From Phycisphaerae bacterium (GTDB lineage: Bacteria; Planctomycetota; Phycisphaerae; Sedimentisphaerales; Anaerobacaceae), in NCBI GenBank assembly GCA_021736645.1, contig JAIPFM010000108.1:1-64000 (forward strand): a stretch of DNA of 64,000 nucleotides. Reading direction: 5' to 3'. Position numbers and translations under genes: made by a program. Position 1 is the first letter of the stretch, and each line of letters starts with the position of its first letter. Of the stretch, positions 62,305 to 64,000 are shown one piece after another. The notes beneath the pieces are model-generated. The model was not told the origin of the DNA, made no database searches, and worked only from the letters and a program-made list of their open reading frames with translations.

Positions 62305-62763
62305 CTACTCATGTTTCACGTCATTCTCATAGATCGCGCCATAGCCCAGATCCCTGAGAATTCGATCTTCTTCAGCATGCATCTTCCTGGCGTCCTCGTC
62401 CACGAGATCGTCGTGACCCAGGTTATGCAGCATGCCATGGGTCAGATACAGGGCCAGTTCTGCCTGGGCACTGTGACCTCGCAAACGTGCCTGCTCCATG
62501 GCTTTTTCACCATTCACAATGACCTCAAAATGATACCGGCTTTCCGCCTCGTCCGTCAGGTCAAAACTAAAACAGTCTGTGGTCCCCTCGTGATCGAGGT
62601 ATTGGGCATTCAATCGACAGGTCTCCTCATCCGTGATCACAGCCACACTCACCATGGCATCTGTCACCTGATAGGTGTGGCAAATCGTTTGAACCAGGGT
62701 CTCAATGGCATGAGGGTCCAAGTCAACCCCCTCAAAGGACTGATGAATCTCCACGTCAATCAT
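62305..62763 (-). CDS. ybeY: Endoribonuclease YbeY
   Basis: A 152-residue zinc metalloprotein for 16S rRNA 3'-end maturation and ribosome quality control. The signature HGMLHNLGHDD supplies the three zinc-binding His residues. The upstream LNAQYLDHEGTTDCFSFDL contains the conserved TDVLSFP-like strand as TDCFSFD. Its ATG overlaps the PgpH-like stop by 4 bp, so the two are coupled. Confidence 0.96.
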   Translation of the reverse strand: MIDVEIHQSFEGVDLDPHAIETLVQTICHTYQVTDAMVSVAVITDEETCRLNAQYLDHEGTTDCFSFDLTDEAESRYHFEVIVNGEKAMEQARLRGHSAQAELALYLTHGMLHNLGHDDLVDEDARKMHAEEDRILRDLGYGAIYENDVKHE

Positions 62764-64000
62764 GAGGTACTCTGTTCCACGTCAAGGGGTTCCACGTCAC
62801 GAGGTTTGGCCTGCTCTCTTTCCTTGTCCTTGGTGCCATGGAGATAATCCAGGGCATCCGGTGACTTGGGATAGGCAATGCGCCCATGATAATGCGCTGC
62901 CAATGCCATGGACATCGCCTTCTCCACCTGGCTCAGTTCACGCAGTGTAATGTCGCACTCGTCAAACTGGCCGTCCTGAAGCCGCTTCATGGAAATGTTA
63001 TGAATCACGGTCTCCACCTTGGCAGGCGAGACTTCCGCCAGAGACCGAACCGCGCCCTCCACAGAATCGGCAAGCATGACAATCGCAGCCTCCTTGCTCC
63101 TGGGTTTGGGGCCGGCATATCGAAATTCGCTCTCACTGGGAGGGGCCTCCTTGGGCCGTTCCCCATTGACGGGCGACTCGTGTTTTTTCAGGGCCTCGTT
63201 GTAGAAGGGCTCCACCAGGGTCGTGCCATGATGGGTCTCAATGAACTGACGCAACACAGCCGGCAACTTGTATTCCTTGGCCATCTCGATCCCGTCTTTG
63301 ACATGGCCTACAATAATGAGCTGGCTCATGGTCGGCGACAGTTCTTCATGCTTGCTCTTGCCGCCGCCCTGATTCTCGATGAAGTAGGAGGATTTGGGAA
63401 TCTTGCCGATGTCGTGATAATACGCGCCCACACGACAGAGCAATCCATTTCGTCCAATGGCCTCGGCCGCAGCCTCTGCAATGGACCCAATCATGAGGCA
63501 ATGGCTGAAGGTCCCGGGTGCCTCCATGGCCAGCTTCTTGAGCAAGGGCTGATTGGCATCACTGTAGTCCAGGAGGGTCATGCTCGTGGCAATACGAAAC
63601 AGCTTTTCAATCAACGGCAGAAAACTCTGAATCAACAGGCCCACCAAAAACGAAAATCCGCCGTGACACCCTGCCACCAGGAAGACCTGACTCCAATCCG
63701 GTGATCCGTCTTTGGCCACCAATCGCTGGAGATATCCGGCACTCAGCGCCGTGATAAACACCGCCGATGCAGTCAGAGAACTGACCTCCAGAAGCTTCAT
63801 GCGCGTACGTATTTCCAGCAAAGAAAACCCGCTGGCCACAATGCCTGACATCATCACCACAAACAGGGTAATGTCGGACAGTTGATACGGCAGGACAGCC
63901 ACGTCCTTGATGATCAGGCAGGTGAACAGGGCAAAGAAAATGCTCATCTCAATGGCAAACCGCTGATCATAGGCGATGGCCAGCATGATGGCCACCATCA
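62760..64000 (-). CDS. pgpH: PgpH-like 7TM-HD phosphodiesterase (N-terminus cut by window edge)
   Basis: The visible 413 codons hold the last four to five membrane helices of a 7TMR-HD protein and the cytoplasmic HD phosphodiesterase domain. The HD motifs are APGTFSHCLMIGSIAE, VGAYYHDIGKIPKSSYFIEN, VGHVKDGI and FIETHHGT, with ADSVEGAVRSL further on. A charged insert (HESPVNGERPKEAPPSE) lies before EFRYAGPKP. PgpH enzymes hydrolyse cyclic di-AMP. The 5' part continues past 64000, so the true start is not visible. It leads the operon pgpH-ybeY-CNNM-recO. Confidence 0.94.
   Translation of the reverse strand, partial: MVAIMLAIAYDQRFAIEMSIFFALFTCLIIKDVAVLPYQLSDITLFVVMMSGIVASGFSLLEIRTRMKLLEVSSLTASAVFITALSAGYLQRLVAKDGSPDWSQVFLVAGCHGGFSFLVGLLIQSFLPLIEKLFRIATSMTLLDYSDANQPLLKKLAMEAPGTFSHCLMIGSIAEAAAEAIGRNGLLCRVGAYYHDIGKIPKSSYFIENQGGGKSKHEELSPTMSQLIIVGHVKDGIEMAKEYKLPAVLRQFIETHHGTTLVEPFYNEALKKHESPVNGERPKEAPPSESEFRYAGPKPRSKEAAIVMLADSVEGAVRSLAEVSPAKVETVIHNISMKRLQDGQFDECDITLRELSQVEKAMSMALAAHYHGRIAYPKSPDALDYLHGTKDKEREQAKPRDVEPLDVEQSTS

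Overview
The window reads as a bacterial chromosome segment of moderate GC, most likely from the PVC group and probably Planctomycetota close to Phycisphaerae. This is inferred from several traits together: a PEP-CTERM-type protein with a PAP-type tail, prepilin-like proteins of the H-X9-DG kind, a Tat-exported sulfatase/oxidoreductase set, a phosphoglycerate-mutase-like homoserine kinase, and many REC/PAS kinases. No rRNA, tRNA, CRISPR array or intact transposase was found. The + strand looks C-rich throughout, and most genes lie on the - strand.

Layout. 1-4900: the C-terminally cut end of an internalin-like LRR protein, an ECF sigma factor with a membrane anti-sigma factor whose outer part resembles a prepilin, and a polytopic membrane protein. 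5080-11680: rpsO-pnp, an NtrB/NtrC-like two-component pair and a DEAD-box RNA helicase, closed by a strong bidirectional terminator. 11690-15690: hom, a homoserine-kinase-like gene and lysC (aspartate-family amino acids). 15960-28330: a long - strand operon for a type IV pilus/type II secretion-like machine (ATPase, platform protein, four pilin-like proteins, PilM-PilN fusion, PilO, secretin), ending in a CheY-like regulator and a four-PAS hybrid kinase. 28500-33980: divergent envelope and secreted proteins, namely a very large prepilin with a LamG domain, a PEP-CTERM protein, a protein with two HTSCS repeats, and a second GspG-like pilin.

34080-43540: MutS2 without an Smr domain, a secreted protein of unknown role, rhamnose mutarotase, an HNH nuclease, CspA, an HU/IHF protein, RibF and RNase R. 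43560-46330: a sugar-nucleotide cassette (GDP-mannose 3,5-epimerase-like, degenerate GHMP kinase-like, tandem cytidylyltransferase-like). 46390-55770: an AraC regulator bracketed by two different TA-flanked miniature inverted-repeat elements, then a - strand set of exported proteins (954-aa unknown, sulfatase, PIG-L deacetylase, Gfo/Idh/MocA oxidoreductase, DUF362). 56000-64000: dapF, mtnP, a broken prepilin-like gene, a double thioredoxin-fold protein, and the pgpH-ybeY-CNNM-recO operon.

The most unusual signal is non-coding. Several unrelated 7-bp repeat families start at, or a few bases after, the stop codons of unrelated genes (prepilin 24017, mutS2, rhaM, HNH, the Gfo oxidoreductase, recO). 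In the gene-sense strand all units contain TTCA or TCA. Four of these sites carry the same composite element, a near-palindromic 25-bp hairpin followed by CAGTTTT-type heptads, with the hairpin facing the stop codon.
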